A stretch of 20,656 bases of DNA, taken from the NCBI RefSeq assembly GCF_001557235.1, contig NZ_LSJI01000232.1, positions 1 to 20,656 on the forward strand. Direction: 5' to 3'. The stretch comes from Phenylobacterium sp. CCH9-H3 (GTDB lineage Bacteria; Pseudomonadota; Alphaproteobacteria; Caulobacterales; Caulobacteraceae). How positions within the stretch are numbered: the first letter of the stretch is position 1; each line of letters begins with the position of its first letter. Shown here piece after piece: positions 8,270 to 17,131 of this stretch. Both the position numbers and the translations under genes were made by a program. The notes under the pieces are model-generated. The model saw only the letters and a list, made by a program, of their open reading frames with translations, searched no databases and had not been told where the DNA came from.

Positions 8270-8722
8270 CTAGCGGCGCTTGCGGCGTTCGCGGTTCACC
8301 GCTTCGTCCAGGGCCTGAAGGAAGCGGGAGCGGTCGGCGGGGCCGAAGGGGCGGGGGCCGCCGGTGATCTCTCCGGTGGAGCGGATGTGCTCCATGATCG
8401 ATCGCTGGGCGAGGGCCGAGCCGATGGAATCGGCGGTGAACGCCCGCCCGTTCGGCGCGATGGCCGCCGCCCCCGCCTTCAGCACGCGGTCGGCGAGGGG
8501 AATGTCGTTGGTGACCACGATGTCGCCCGGCTGAGCCTCGCCGGCGATCCAGTCGTCGGCCACGTCCGGGCCCGCGTCGACGATCCGACGCTCGATCAAG
8601 GTGGACTGCGGGATCTGGATGAAGCTGTTCGAGACGACCCAGGTCTTCAGCCCGTAGCGGGCGGCGACCTTGTAGGTCTCGTCCTTCACCGGACAGGCGT
8701 CTGCGTCGATGAAGATGCGCAT
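8270..8722 (-). CDS. YaiI/YqxD family protein (DUF188)
   Basis: This 150-residue protein matches the YaiI/YqxD (DUF188) family from its opening MRIFIDADACPVKDE, the family hallmark, through WVVSNSFIQIP (about 28-38), DDWIAGEAQPGDIVVTNDIPLADRVL, and the C-terminal GPADRSRFLQALDEAVNRE. The fold is related to PIN-like nuclease domains, with the Asp-rich N-terminus as the likely metal site, but I know of no established physiological role. Length is typical. The ATG gives the conserved start directly. It is divergent from the 61-residue hypothetical gene and lies upstream of the cytochrome gene on the same strand, with a 298-bp gap that makes cotranscription unlikely. Confidence 0.9.
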   Translation of the reverse strand: MRIFIDADACPVKDETYKVAARYGLKTWVVSNSFIQIPQSTLIERRIVDAGPDVADDWIAGEAQPGDIVVTNDIPLADRVLKAGAAAIAPNGRAFTADSIGSALAQRSIMEHIRSTGEITGGPRPFGPADRSRFLQALDEAVNRERRKRR

Positions 8723-8778
8723 GGCCCGCGCTTACATGAGTTTCCGGCCGGGCTCACGCGCCTTTGATCCCCGAAAGG

Positions 8779-8807
8779 CGGACATCGCGCCGCTCCCGCG
8801 CTTATAT
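8779..8807 (+). promoter_or_regulatory. Possible promoter of the 61-residue hypothetical gene
   Basis: CGGACA (8779-8784), a 17-base spacer and TTATAT (8802-8807) resemble a sigma-70 type promoter. It would give a leader of about 30 bases containing AGGTGA before the ATG. Match judged by eye. Confidence 0.4.
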
Positions 8808-8844
8808 GTTGGGAGATGGGGAGGATCGGAAGACAGGTGACCCC

Positions 8845-9030
8845 ATGGAAGACTACTGGCTGAGAGCGCTGGACGACGCCAGGCAGGCCGAGGAGCGGGC
8901 CAAGGCCCTGCGCGCCCGCTTCGGCGACGCCGCCGAGGCCCGCTGCCGGGCCGAACTGCAGAGCTTCGCCGACCGCGACCCTCGCCGCCGCCGCGTGGCC
9001 GACGTGTTCCGGGCGCTGCGCTGGACGTGA
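8845..9030 (+). CDS. Small hypothetical protein, 61 residues
   Basis: I do not recognise this family. The product is highly charged and probably helical: MEDYWLRALDDARQAEERA, then an Arg/Ala/Glu-rich middle, then DRDPRRRRVADVFRALRW. It has no signal peptide or membrane segment, so it is likely cytoplasmic. ATG 8845 is chosen over in-frame TTG 8764 because AGGTGA lies four bases upstream of it and a promoter-like sequence sits between the two. Codon use is like the neighbours, with G or C in most third positions, which supports real coding. It is followed by tRNA-Thr after 56 bp. A spurious frame in GC-rich DNA remains possible. Confidence 0.6.
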   Translation: MEDYWLRALDDARQAEERAKALRARFGDAAEARCRAELQSFADRDPRRRRVADVFRALRWT

Positions 9031-9069
9031 TCGCAGGCTCTTGGCGCCGGGCCCGCGAGCCAGCATAAC

Positions 9070-9090
9070 CGGCCCGCCCTGTGCGGGCCG
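9070..9090 (+). terminator. Hairpin before and overlapping the 5' end of tRNA-Thr
   Basis: CGGCCCGC (9070-9077) pairs perfectly with GCGGGCCG (9083-9090) across a five-base loop. The last four bases of the stem are the first four of tRNA-Thr. It could end transcription of the small upstream gene, although no T-run follows, or fold within the pre-tRNA leader and compete with the acceptor stem. Confidence 0.5.
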
Positions 9091-9162
9091 GATTAGCTCA
9101 GCTGGTAGAGCAGCGGTTTTGTAAACCGAAGGTCGCGGGTTCGAGTCCTGCATCCGGCACCA
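9087..9162 (+). tRNA. tRNA-Thr(TGT)
   Basis: The 76 bases fold as a full cloverleaf. The acceptor stem is GCCGGAT/ATCCGGC, the D-arm TAGCTCAGCTGGTAGAGC, and the anticodon TGT lies at 9120-9122 in a seven-base loop after T-T. The T-arm is CGGGTTCGAGTCCTG, and an encoded CCA ends the gene. The top pair of the anticodon stem is a G/A mismatch; the other four pair. It reads ACA and, by wobble, other Thr codons. Confidence 0.97.
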
Positions 9163-9182
9163 TTCTCTCGCGTGTCCGTTCG

Positions 9183-9228
9183 CGCCTCCTCGCCCCCCGA
9201 GCGAAGCGAAGAGAGGGGAGAGGAGGCG
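9183..9228 (+). terminator. Long hairpin after tRNA-Thr
   Basis: CGCCTCCTC (9183-9191) pairs with GAGGAGGCG (9220-9228). After one mismatch, four C:G pairs follow, around a purine-rich loop. It lies 20 bases after the tRNA. No T-run follows, so it is either a stem-only terminator or a dispersed palindromic element. Confidence 0.45.
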
Positions 9229-9242
9229 TCCTCATGTCTAGG

Positions 9243-9385
9243 GCGAGTACTCGCGAATCACTTCGGCCCACCCCTTGCATCGCGCCTTTCGCAAGTCGGG
9301 GGCGCGTGCCGAGACGGGACGCAACGCCACCGGCGGCTCGGTGCGCCTGGGGGGGTGGCCGGGCCCAACGTCTGTTGGACGTTGG
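9243..9385. repeat. Further palindromes in the tRNA-Thr to potI spacer
   Basis: GCGAGTACTCGC at 9243-9254 is a perfect 12-bp palindrome. CCAACGTC (9365-9372) and GACGTTGG (9378-9385) form a perfect 8-bp stem with a five-base loop. I see no coding sequence between tRNA-Thr and the end of potI; only palindromes are recognisable in these 287 bp. Confidence 0.6.
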
Positions 9386-9387
9386 CT

Positions 9388-9444
9388 GCAGGCGGTCCGG
9401 CACAGCGGCGCGTAGGGTCACATTGCCCTGGCCGGACCGTCTGC
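9388..9444 (-). terminator. Probable terminator of the polyamine transport operon
   Basis: Starting 5 bases after the potI stop, CGGTCCGGC (9393-9401) and GCCGGACCG (9431-9439) pair perfectly. After one mismatched or wobble position a further four pairs (GCAG/CTGC) follow. The loop is 29 bases with a small internal AGGG/CCCT repeat. There is no clear T-run. Confidence 0.45.
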
Positions 9445-9449
9445 GGCGT

Positions 9450-10247
9450 TCATCGGTTCAGGACATCGCGGCGACGGCGGCGCTGCTGGGCCAGGTAGGC
9501 GGCGATGACGCCCGTGGCCACGAGGCCGATCAGCAGGGTCGAGACGGCGTTGATCTTGGGATCCACCCCGAGCCGCACCTGGCTGTAGAGGCGCATGGGC
9601 AGGGTGGTGGCGCCGGGCCCCGACGTGAAGCTGGCGATGACCAGGTCGTCCAGCGACAGGGTGAAGGCCAGCATCCAGGCGGCCGCGACGGCCGGGGCGA
9701 TGCCGGGCAGGGTGACCAGGGCGAAGGCCTTCCACGGCGGACAGCCCAGGCCCTGAGCGGCTTCCTCGAGACTGCGGTCAAAGGTGGCGAGGCGCGCCTG
9801 CACCACCACGGTGGCGTAGGCGAGGGTCAGGGTGGCGTGGCTGAGGGTCACGGTCCAGAAGCCCCGCGGCAGGCCGAGGGACACGAACAGCAGCAGCAGC
9901 GACAGGCCCAGGATCACCTCGGGCATGACCAGGGTGGCGTAGATGCCGCCGGCCAGGGCGGTGCGCCCGCCGAACCGGCCCCGCGTGAGGGCGAGGGCCG
10001 CGGCGACGCCGACGACGGTGGCCAGGGTGGCGGAGATCACGCCGACGCGCAGGGTGACCCAGACCGCGTCCAACATCTGGGCGTCCTGGAAGAGGGCCGC
10101 GTACCAGCGGGTGGAGAAGCCGCCCCAGACGGTCACGAGCCGGCTGGCGTTGAAGGAATAGACCACCAGGATGACGATGGGCGCGTAGAGAAAGACGAGG
10201 CCCAGGACCACCGCGGCGACGTTGAAGGCGGAGGGGCCGCGTTTCAT
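9450..10247 (-). CDS. potI: Polyamine ABC transporter permease (PotI/PotC-like)
   Basis: This is the second membrane subunit of the importer, 265 residues, with about six transmembrane helices (for example AAVVLGLVFLYAPIVILVV at 11-29). The cytoplasmic EAA loop that contacts the ATPase is EEAAQGLGCPPWKAF (161-175). The conserved periplasmic-side motif SLDDLVIASFTSGPG follows. The C-terminus is Arg-rich (QQRRRRRDVLNR). Its ATG overlaps the potH stop in an ATGA junction, so it is translationally coupled as the last gene of the operon. The family is sure; the exact polyamine is not. Confidence 0.92.
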   Translation of the reverse strand: MKRGPSAFNVAAVVLGLVFLYAPIVILVVYSFNASRLVTVWGGFSTRWYAALFQDAQMLDAVWVTLRVGVISATLATVVGVAAALALTRGRFGGRTALAGGIYATLVMPEVILGLSLLLLFVSLGLPRGFWTVTLSHATLTLAYATVVVQARLATFDRSLEEAAQGLGCPPWKAFALVTLPGIAPAVAAAWMLAFTLSLDDLVIASFTSGPGATTLPMRLYSQVRLGVDPKINAVSTLLIGLVATGVIAAYLAQQRRRRRDVLNR

Positions 10248-11131
10248 CCGCGCAGCACCTTGGCCTGCTGGCGCTCGAACAAGAGGATCGGGGCCACCAG
10301 CGTGGCCAACAGGACGATGGCCACGGCCGAGGCCGCCGGCCAGTCGCGGTTGGCGAAGAACTCGGTCCAGATCACCCGGCCCAGCATCAGGGTCTCGGAC
10401 CCGCCCAGGAGGTCGGGGATCACGAACTCGCCGGCCATGGGGATGAAGCAGAGCAGGGCTCCGGCCGCGGCGCCGGGAATCGAGAGTGGGAAGGTGACGC
10501 GCCAGAAGGCCGACAGCGGCGTGGCGCCCAGATCCTGGGCCGCCTCGATCAGGCTCTCGTCCTGCTTCTCCAGCACGGCGTAGAGCGGCAGGACCATGAA
10601 CGGCAGGTAGGCGTAGACGAGGCCGAGGAGGACGGCGGTCTCGGTGTTGAGGATGTCCACGGGCGGCAGACCGAGGGCGCCTAGGGCGGCGTTGAGCAGG
10701 CCGGCGGGTTTCAGGATGGCGATCCAGGCGTAGATGCGGATCAGGAAGCTGGTCCAGAACGGCAGGATCACCGCCATGACCAACGCCTGGCGCACGGCCG
10801 GCGGACAGCGGCTGATCCCATAGGCGATGGGATAGCCGATGAGCAGCAACAGGCCCGTGCCGGTGGCGGCGATGCGCAGGCTGGAGAGATAGGCGTCGAG
10901 ATAGAGGCGGTCGCGGGTGAGCCGGGCGTAGGTCTCGCCGTCGAGGGCGGCCAGGAAGGCCTGCACGCCCGCCAGGCCCTGGCTCCAGTCGATGCGCGGG
11001 GCGTAGGGGGGCATGGCCAGGGCCGTGTCGGACAGCGACAGCTTGGCCACCAGCAGGAACGGAAAGGCGAAGAACAGCGCCAGCCACAGGAAGGGCAGGA
11101 TGGCCGCCAGGCCGGAACGGTCGCGCCTCAT
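10244..11131 (-). CDS. potH: Polyamine ABC transporter permease (PotH/PotB-like)
   Basis: This is the first membrane subunit of the importer, 295 residues. An N-terminal transmembrane helix (about 9-29) is followed by a periplasmic loop and five more helices. The EAA motif is EAAQDLGATPLSAFWRVTFP (196-215), and PMAGEFVIPDLLGG, typical of PotB/PotH proteins, lies close after it. ATGA overlaps join it to potG upstream and potI downstream. The residue pattern YPIAYGISR and PFWTSFLIRIYAW match the same family. Confidence 0.93.
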   Translation of the reverse strand: MRRDRSGLAAILPFLWLALFFAFPFLLVAKLSLSDTALAMPPYAPRIDWSQGLAGVQAFLAALDGETYARLTRDRLYLDAYLSSLRIAATGTGLLLLIGYPIAYGISRCPPAVRQALVMAVILPFWTSFLIRIYAWIAILKPAGLLNAALGALGLPPVDILNTETAVLLGLVYAYLPFMVLPLYAVLEKQDESLIEAAQDLGATPLSAFWRVTFPLSIPGAAAGALLCFIPMAGEFVIPDLLGGSETLMLGRVIWTEFFANRDWPAASAVAIVLLATLVAPILLFERQQAKVLRG

Positions 11132-12306
11132 CGGGTGAGGACCACGGCGCTGGAGGGGGCGAAGGTGAGCCAGGCCGCATCGCCATAGCCCAGGGGCCGC
11201 TCGACCGTGCGGGTGGTGTTGGCGCGGGCGACGCGGACCAGGCGGCCGGGCGCGATCTCCACCAGATAGGTGGTCCAGTCTCCGAGATAGCCATAGTCGT
11301 GGACGCGGCCGGACAGAACGTTGGGGCCGGGGGGCGGTGGCTCGGTGTGGACGGCGACCTTTTCCGGGCGAACCCCGATCCAGGCGGTTTCGCCGACCGG
11401 GCCGGCGCCATCGGCCTCGAAGGTCCCATCGTCGCCCAGCAGACGCACGCGCCCGGCCTCGGACGCAGCAACGCGCCCCTCGAAGAGGTTCACGTCGCCG
11501 ATGAAGCCGGCGACGTAGCGGTCGGCGGGGGCCTCATAGACTTCGCCGGGGCGGCCCACCTGGACGATCTCGCCCTCGCGCATGACGGCGATCCGGTCGG
11601 CCACCACCATGGCCTCGTCCTGGTCGTGGGTGACGATCATGAAGGTCATGCCCAGGCTCTGCTGCAGGGTCATGAGTTCGAACTGGGTCTCGTCGCGCAG
11701 CTTCTTGTCGAGGGCGGCCATGGGCTCGTCCAGCAACAGGATGCGGGGGCGGGGGGCGATGGCCCGGGCCAGGGCCACCCGCTGGCGCTGGCCGCCGGAG
11801 AGCTGGTCGGGGCGGCGGCCGCCCAGGCCCTCCAGCTTCACGAGGGCCAGCATTTCCTCGACCCGCTCGGCGATCTCGCGCCGGGGCAGGCCCTGGCGCC
11901 TGAGCCCGAAGGCGATGTTCCGGGCGACGCTGAGGTGCGGGAAGAGGGCGTAGGCCTGGAACATCATGTGGACCGGCCGGCGGTGCGGCGGGTCGGCGGC
12001 GATGTCGCGGCCCTCCAGCAGGATCCGGCCGGCGTCGGGCGTCTCGAACCCGGCCAGCATCCGCATCAGGGTGGTCTTGCCGCAGCCGGAGGGGCCCAGC
12101 AGGGCGAAGAACTCCCGCTCGTAGATCGAGACGTCGACGCCGCGCACGGCGGTCGCGCCGCCGAACGCCTTGGAGACACCCTCGAAGCGCACCAGCGGGC
12201 GCGCCGCGGGGTCTTCCCACGGCGCGAAGGTGTCGCGGACGCCGCCGATCTGCGGCCGGGCGGGTGGGGGCCGCTCGCTCAACGCCCGGTCAGCACCCGG
12301 GTCCAC
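11128..12306 (-). CDS. potG: Polyamine ABC transporter ATPase (PotG/PotA-like)
   Basis: This is the cytoplasmic ATPase that powers the importer. Motifs from GTG 12306 are: Walker A GPSGCGKT (71-78), Q-loop Gln117 in MMFQAYALFPH, signature LSGGQRQRVALARA (169-182), Walker B LLLDEP (190-195), D-loop MAALD and H-loop His227 in VTHDQDEA. A C-terminal TOBE-type domain follows (about 280-392), ending TFAPSSAVVLTR. GTG 12306 has AGGTG about nine bases upstream and overlaps the end of potF by 28 bp. TTG 12282 would instead give a four-base TTGA overlap like the ATGA junctions downstream. A Pro-rich extension of about 35 residues precedes the ATPase domain in the longer form. Confidence 0.93.
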   Translation of the reverse strand: MDPGADRALSERPPPARPQIGGVRDTFAPWEDPAARPLVRFEGVSKAFGGATAVRGVDVSIYEREFFALLGPSGCGKTTLMRMLAGFETPDAGRILLEGRDIAADPPHRRPVHMMFQAYALFPHLSVARNIAFGLRRQGLPRREIAERVEEMLALVKLEGLGGRRPDQLSGGQRQRVALARAIAPRPRILLLDEPMAALDKKLRDETQFELMTLQQSLGMTFMIVTHDQDEAMVVADRIAVMREGEIVQVGRPGEVYEAPADRYVAGFIGDVNLFEGRVAASEAGRVRLLGDDGTFEADGAGPVGETAWIGVRPEKVAVHTEPPPPGPNVLSGRVHDYGYLGDWTTYLVEIAPGRLVRVARANTTRTVERPLGYGDAAWLTFAPSSAVVLTR

Positions 12307-13394
12307 TGGCGGTTCACCTCGCGCAGCAGTTCCTGGTCCTTGGTGGTGGTGACGAAGAGGCGCTGGGAGACCTCAGGCGTCGGATAGACGTTGGGGTCGT
12401 TACGGATCGCCTCGTCCACCAGCGGCGTCGCGGCGGCGTTGGCGTTGGCGTACTGGGTGTAGTTCGACGCCTTGGCGATGATCTCGGGCCGCAGCATGAA
12501 GGCGATGAACTTGTGCGCGGCGGCGGGGTTCGGCGCGTCCTTGGGGATGGTGAAGACGTCGAACCAGACCTGGCTGCCCTCCTTGGGCACGGCGTAGGCG
12601 ACGGTGACGCCGTTCTTGGCCTCCTCGGCCCGGGCCTTGGCCTGCAGGACGTCGCCCGAGTAGCCGATAGCCAGACAGATGTCCCCGTTGGCCAGGGCGT
12701 CGATGTATTCGGAGGAATGGAACTTCCGCACGAAGGGCCGCACCTGCATCAGCATGGCGGTGGCGGCCTCGTAGTCGGCGGGGGACTTCGAGTTCGGGTC
12801 CTTGCCCAGGTAGTGCAGGGCGACCGCGTACATGTCCTCCGAGGCGTCCAGGAAATAGACGCCGCAGTCCTTCAGCTTGGCCAGGACCAGCGGGTTGAAC
12901 GCCACGTTCCAGCTGTCGATCTTCACGCCGGGCAGGCGCTTGGCCACCGCCTCGGCGTTGTAGCCGATGCCGATGGTGCCCTGCATGTAGGGGACGGCGT
13001 AGGCCGCACCGGGGTCGAAGGGCGCCAGATGGGCCATCAGGTCGGGCGACAGCTTGTCGAGGCCGGGAAGCTGGGCCTTGTCCAGCGGGCGGATCGCGCC
13101 GGCGGCGATGTAGCGGGGCAGGTTGTGGTTGGACGGGACGACGAGGTCGTAGCCCGTGCCGCCCTGCAGCACCTTGGTCTCGAGCACCTCGTTGGAATCG
13201 AAGGTGTCGTAGCTGACCTTGATCCCGGTCTCCTTGGTGAACTGGGTCAGAAGATCGGGGTCGATATAGTCGGACCAGTTGTAGATCCGCAGCGTCCCGC
13301 CGGCCGCGTCGCCCGCCTTCTCGGCCGTCTTCGGGCTGCAGGCCGCCACCGCCAGCGCCGCGGCGAGCGCCAAGCCCTTCAGAACTGCGTGCAT
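12279..13394 (-). CDS. potF: Polyamine-binding protein (PotF/PotD-like), probable lipoprotein
   Basis: This is the extracytoplasmic receptor that delivers putrescine or spermidine-type ligands to the permease, 371 residues. The signal MHAVLKGLALAAALAVAAC has a lipobox with Cys19, so it is probably membrane-anchored. Mature landmarks are LRIYNWSDYIDPDLL (35-49), FDSNEVLETKVLQGGTGYDLVVPS (65-88), PYMQGTIGIGYN (135-146), IGYSGDVLQAKARAEEAKNGV (243-263), VWFDVF (276-281) and YANANAAATPLV (315-326). These align well with E. coli PotF. Asp42, Asp248, Asp279 and Trp277 sit in the ligand pocket by analogy. GGGGAGGG lies about 7 bases before the ATG. It is first in the potFGHI operon. Longer in-frame starts up to 13541 would bury the signal peptide and are rejected. 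Confidence 0.93.
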   Translation of the reverse strand: MHAVLKGLALAAALAVAACSPKTAEKAGDAAGGTLRIYNWSDYIDPDLLTQFTKETGIKVSYDTFDSNEVLETKVLQGGTGYDLVVPSNHNLPRYIAAGAIRPLDKAQLPGLDKLSPDLMAHLAPFDPGAAYAVPYMQGTIGIGYNAEAVAKRLPGVKIDSWNVAFNPLVLAKLKDCGVYFLDASEDMYAVALHYLGKDPNSKSPADYEAATAMLMQVRPFVRKFHSSEYIDALANGDICLAIGYSGDVLQAKARAEEAKNGVTVAYAVPKEGSQVWFDVFTIPKDAPNPAAAHKFIAFMLRPEIIAKASNYTQYANANAAATPLVDEAIRNDPNVYPTPEVSQRLFVTTTKDQELLREVNRQWTRVLTGR

Positions 13395-13419
13395 TCCAAC
13401 CCTCCCCAGATCGGGCGCG

Positions 13420-13447
13420 ACTATAGGGCGCGCGGCGCCGGAGTTAA
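13420..13447 (-). promoter_or_regulatory. Possible promoter of the potFGHI operon
   Basis: On the minus strand TTAACT (13442-13447), 16 bases and TATAGT (13420-13425) form a sigma-70-like pair. The start would lie close to 13412, leaving a short leader with the GGGGAGGG ribosome-binding site. Confidence 0.4.
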
Positions 13448-13567
13448 GCCCCGCGGCGCGTTTACGGCCCCCGCGAGGCCGATGTTCCGCGCAGGCGCCC
13501 AGCGAGCGAGCGGACCCGTCCAGGCCGAATCCGTCGATCATCGCGACGACCGCCTGGAGCCGCGCGC

Positions 13568-13918
13568 ATGCCCGCCTGGAACTTCGTCGCCCCCGTGCTG
13601 ATGCTGGTGGCGTCCAACGTGTTCATGACCTTCGCCTGGTACGGCCACCTGAAGGTGGAACACCGGCCGCTCTGGATCATCGTGATGGTGAGCTGGGGGA
13701 TCGCCTTCTTCGAGTACTGGCTGGCGGTGCCGGCCAACCGGATCGGGCGGCACGTCTACGATCCGGCCGAGCTCAAGGCGATGCAGGAGGTGATCACGCT
13801 CGCGGTCTTCGCGGTGTTCTCGGTGGCCTACCTGGGGGAACGGTTCACCCTGAACCACGGCGTGGGGTTCGCCTTCATCGCCCTGGGCGCCTTCTTCGTC
13901 TTCAAGGGGCCGCTCTGA
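13568..13918 (+). CDS. DUF486 family membrane protein
   Basis: The 116-residue protein matches the DUF486 family, small four-helix inner-membrane proteins related to the drug/metabolite transporter superfamily. Helices are visible at about 5-24 (FVAPVLMLVASNVFMTFAWY), 35-55 (PLWIIVMVSWGIAFFEYWLAV), 72-88 (VITLAVFAVFSVAYLGE) and 97-113 (VGFAFIALGAFFVFKG). FAWYGHLK, FFEYWLAVPANRIG and LGERFTLNH are family signatures. GGAG lies eight bases before the ATG. It is divergent from potF and convergent with the lipoprotein gene. The function of the family is not established. Confidence 0.9.
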   Translation: MPAWNFVAPVLMLVASNVFMTFAWYGHLKVEHRPLWIIVMVSWGIAFFEYWLAVPANRIGRHVYDPAELKAMQEVITLAVFAVFSVAYLGERFTLNHGVGFAFIALGAFFVFKGPL

Positions 13919-13922
13919 AAGA

Positions 13923-13946
13923 CGGCGCCGGGCGGACCCGGCGCCG
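13923..13946. terminator. Bidirectional terminator between DUF486 and lipoprotein genes
   Basis: CGGCGCCGGG (13923-13932) and CCCGGCGCCG (13937-13946) form a perfect 10-bp stem with a four-base loop. It sits in the 37-bp gap between two convergent genes. On the minus strand it is followed by TCTTTC, a weak T-run; the plus side has none. Confidence 0.7.
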
Positions 13947-13955
13947 CAGAAGGGG

Positions 13956-14441
13956 TTATTTGCCGGCCGGGGAAGCGCCCCCGGGAACCATGGCGACGAC
14001 CTCGTTGGTCTTGGAGATGAACTTCACCCCCTTGACGCGGCCGTCCTTGTAGCGGTCCCAGCCGCTCTTGACCTCGACCGGCGTCGGGCCGGCGGCGCCG
14101 GGGGCGGCGGGCTTCTGGGCGACCACGTCGATCTCGTAGATCCCGTCGGGCGGCGTAGCCGCATAGATCCGGGGCAGGAAGCCCACCTGGGTCCAGCCGC
14201 CGCCGTCGGTGCTGGCCTTGGCCTCCAGGTTCAGGCCGCCGCCGGCATCGGGTGTCACGCTGGCCGACTGGATGGAGAGCACCTGTTCCTGGCCCGCATA
14301 GAACGGAGCCTGCCGGGCCAGCGACTTCTTCGGAGCCTCGGCCTGAGCTTCGGCCGCAGGTGTTTCCGTCGTCTTCTCGCTGCAGGCCGCCAGCAGCAGA
14401 CAGGCCGCCACGGCCGCGAACGGGATCGCGTTTCTCAGCAT
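13956..14441 (-). CDS. Hypothetical lipoprotein, 161 residues
   Basis: I do not recognise this family. The N-terminus [20 protein letters not shown] is a lipoprotein signal with Cys20, followed by a Thr/Glu/Ala-rich linker (about 22-45). The body looks like a compact beta-rich domain: [53 protein letters not shown], then [20 protein letters not shown]. Two Ala/Gly/Pro stretches interrupt it. GGGAGG lies about six bases before the ATG; longer in-frame starts would hide the signal. Export and lipidation are well supported, while function is unknown. The gene stands alone, divergent from metG. Confidence 0.8.
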   Translation of the reverse strand: MLRNAIPFAAVAACLLLAACSEKTTETPAAEAQAEAPKKSLARQAPFYAGQEQVLSIQSASVTPDAGGGLNLEAKASTDGGGWTQVGFLPRIYAATPPDGIYEIDVVAQKPAAPGAAGPTPVEVKSGWDRYKDGRVKGVKFISKTNEVVAMVPGGASPAGK

Positions 14442-14560
14442 TTCCAACCTCCCAATCCGGGCGGTTCGCTCTTCTGGCGACTCAGGGTCCGCCGTTCCGC
14501 CCCGTCGGTGGAGTTTGCGCGTATGCTCCCGCTTGGCGAGCAATTCTTGCAACGCCGGCT

Positions 14561-14588
14561 TTGGCGAACCACGTGGGCGGCCTATAAG
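14561..14588 (+). promoter_or_regulatory. Probable housekeeping promoter of metG
   Basis: TTGGCGA (14561-14567), a 13-base spacer and CCTATAAG (14581-14588) fit the Caulobacter consensus TTGACGS-N10-14-GCTANAWC at most positions with correct spacing. The leader would be about 30 bases with AGAAGG just before the ATG. This favours ATG 14626 over the in-frame upstream start at 14515, which lies before the promoter. Confidence 0.5.
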
Positions 14589-14625
14589 CCCCGGTTCCCT
14601 GGCAAGCGCACGTCCCAGAAGGCCC

Positions 14626-16413
<1,788 letters not shown>

Positions 16414-16417
16414 GGCC

Positions 16418-17131
16418 TCAGTGCGCCGGGGCCGGGACCTTGGGCTTGATGTCCAGGGCGTCGGGCATGACCTCGTTGTACTGCGCCGTGTAGCCGAGGT
16501 CGGCCACAACGTCCTGATGGCCCTGCCACATCATGTGCAGGGCGACGTACAGCACGATCGCCAGGCCGACGAAGCCGATCCAGCGGTACTTGTGCAGCAG
16601 CCGGGCGATGCCGTGCGCCGCCACGCCCATCAGGGCGATCGACAGGATGAGGCCGAAGACCAGGATGGTCGGGTGCTCGCGCGCCGCGCCGGCGACGGCC
16701 AGCACGTTGTCCAGCGACATGGAGACGTCGGCGATCAGGATCTGGATCAGGGCGTCCTTGAACGTCTTGGGCTTCACCCGCGGCTCGGTGGACGGGTCGC
16801 TGTCCATGGCCGCCTCGGCGGCCGCCTCGTCGGCCGACGCCTGGTCGCGCAGCTCGCGCCACATCTTCCAGCAGACCCAGAGCAGCAGCAGGCCGCCCGC
16901 GAACAGCAGGCCCACGATGCCGAGCAGCTGGGTGGTGATCAGGGCGAAGCCGATGCGGGTGATCACCGCGGCGACCAGGCCCCAGAAGATCGCCTTGCGT
17001 CTCTGCTCGGGGGGCAGGCCGCCGGCCGCCAGGCCCACCGCGACGGCGTTGTCGCCGGCGAGCACCAGGTCGATCATCAGGACTTGCAGGAGGGCGGACA
17101 GGGCGCCGGGGCTGAACAGCTCTTCGAACAT
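16418..17131 (-). CDS. TerC family integral membrane protein
   Basis: The 237-residue protein is a TerC/YjbE-type membrane protein; members act in metal ion (often manganese) export or tellurite resistance. It has the duplicated motif with buried acids: MIDLVLAGDNAVAVGLA (19-35) and ADVSMSLDNVLAVAG (about 134-148). Between the two halves is a hydrophilic cytoplasmic loop rich in Asp, Glu and Ala (about 93-125). Seven or so membrane segments are apparent, for example VGLLFAGGLLLLWVCW and ILVFGLILSIALMGVAA. GAGG lies about 5 bases before the ATG. I looked upstream for the yybP-ykoY manganese riboswitch pattern and did not find it. Which metal it handles is unknown. Confidence 0.9.
   Translation of the reverse strand: MFEELFSPGALSALLQVLMIDLVLAGDNAVAVGLAAGGLPPEQRRKAIFWGLVAAVITRIGFALITTQLLGIVGLLFAGGLLLLWVCWKMWRELRDQASADEAAAEAAMDSDPSTEPRVKPKTFKDALIQILIADVSMSLDNVLAVAGAAREHPTILVFGLILSIALMGVAAHGIARLLHKYRWIGFVGLAIVLYVALHMMWQGHQDVVADLGYTAQYNEVMPDALDIKPKVPAPAH

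Noticed and set aside
8686..9153. 155-residue minus-strand frame over tRNA-Thr (MQDSNPRPSVYKTAALPAELIR...)
   Set aside because: Its start lies inside tRNA-Thr and the peptide is antisense tRNA; the rest shadows the small plus-strand gene and yaiI.
9081..10583. 500-residue plus-strand frame
   Set aside because: It begins inside tRNA-Thr and runs antisense to potI and potH. Its sequence is the Gly/Asp/Gln-rich type produced by GC-rich antisense frames.
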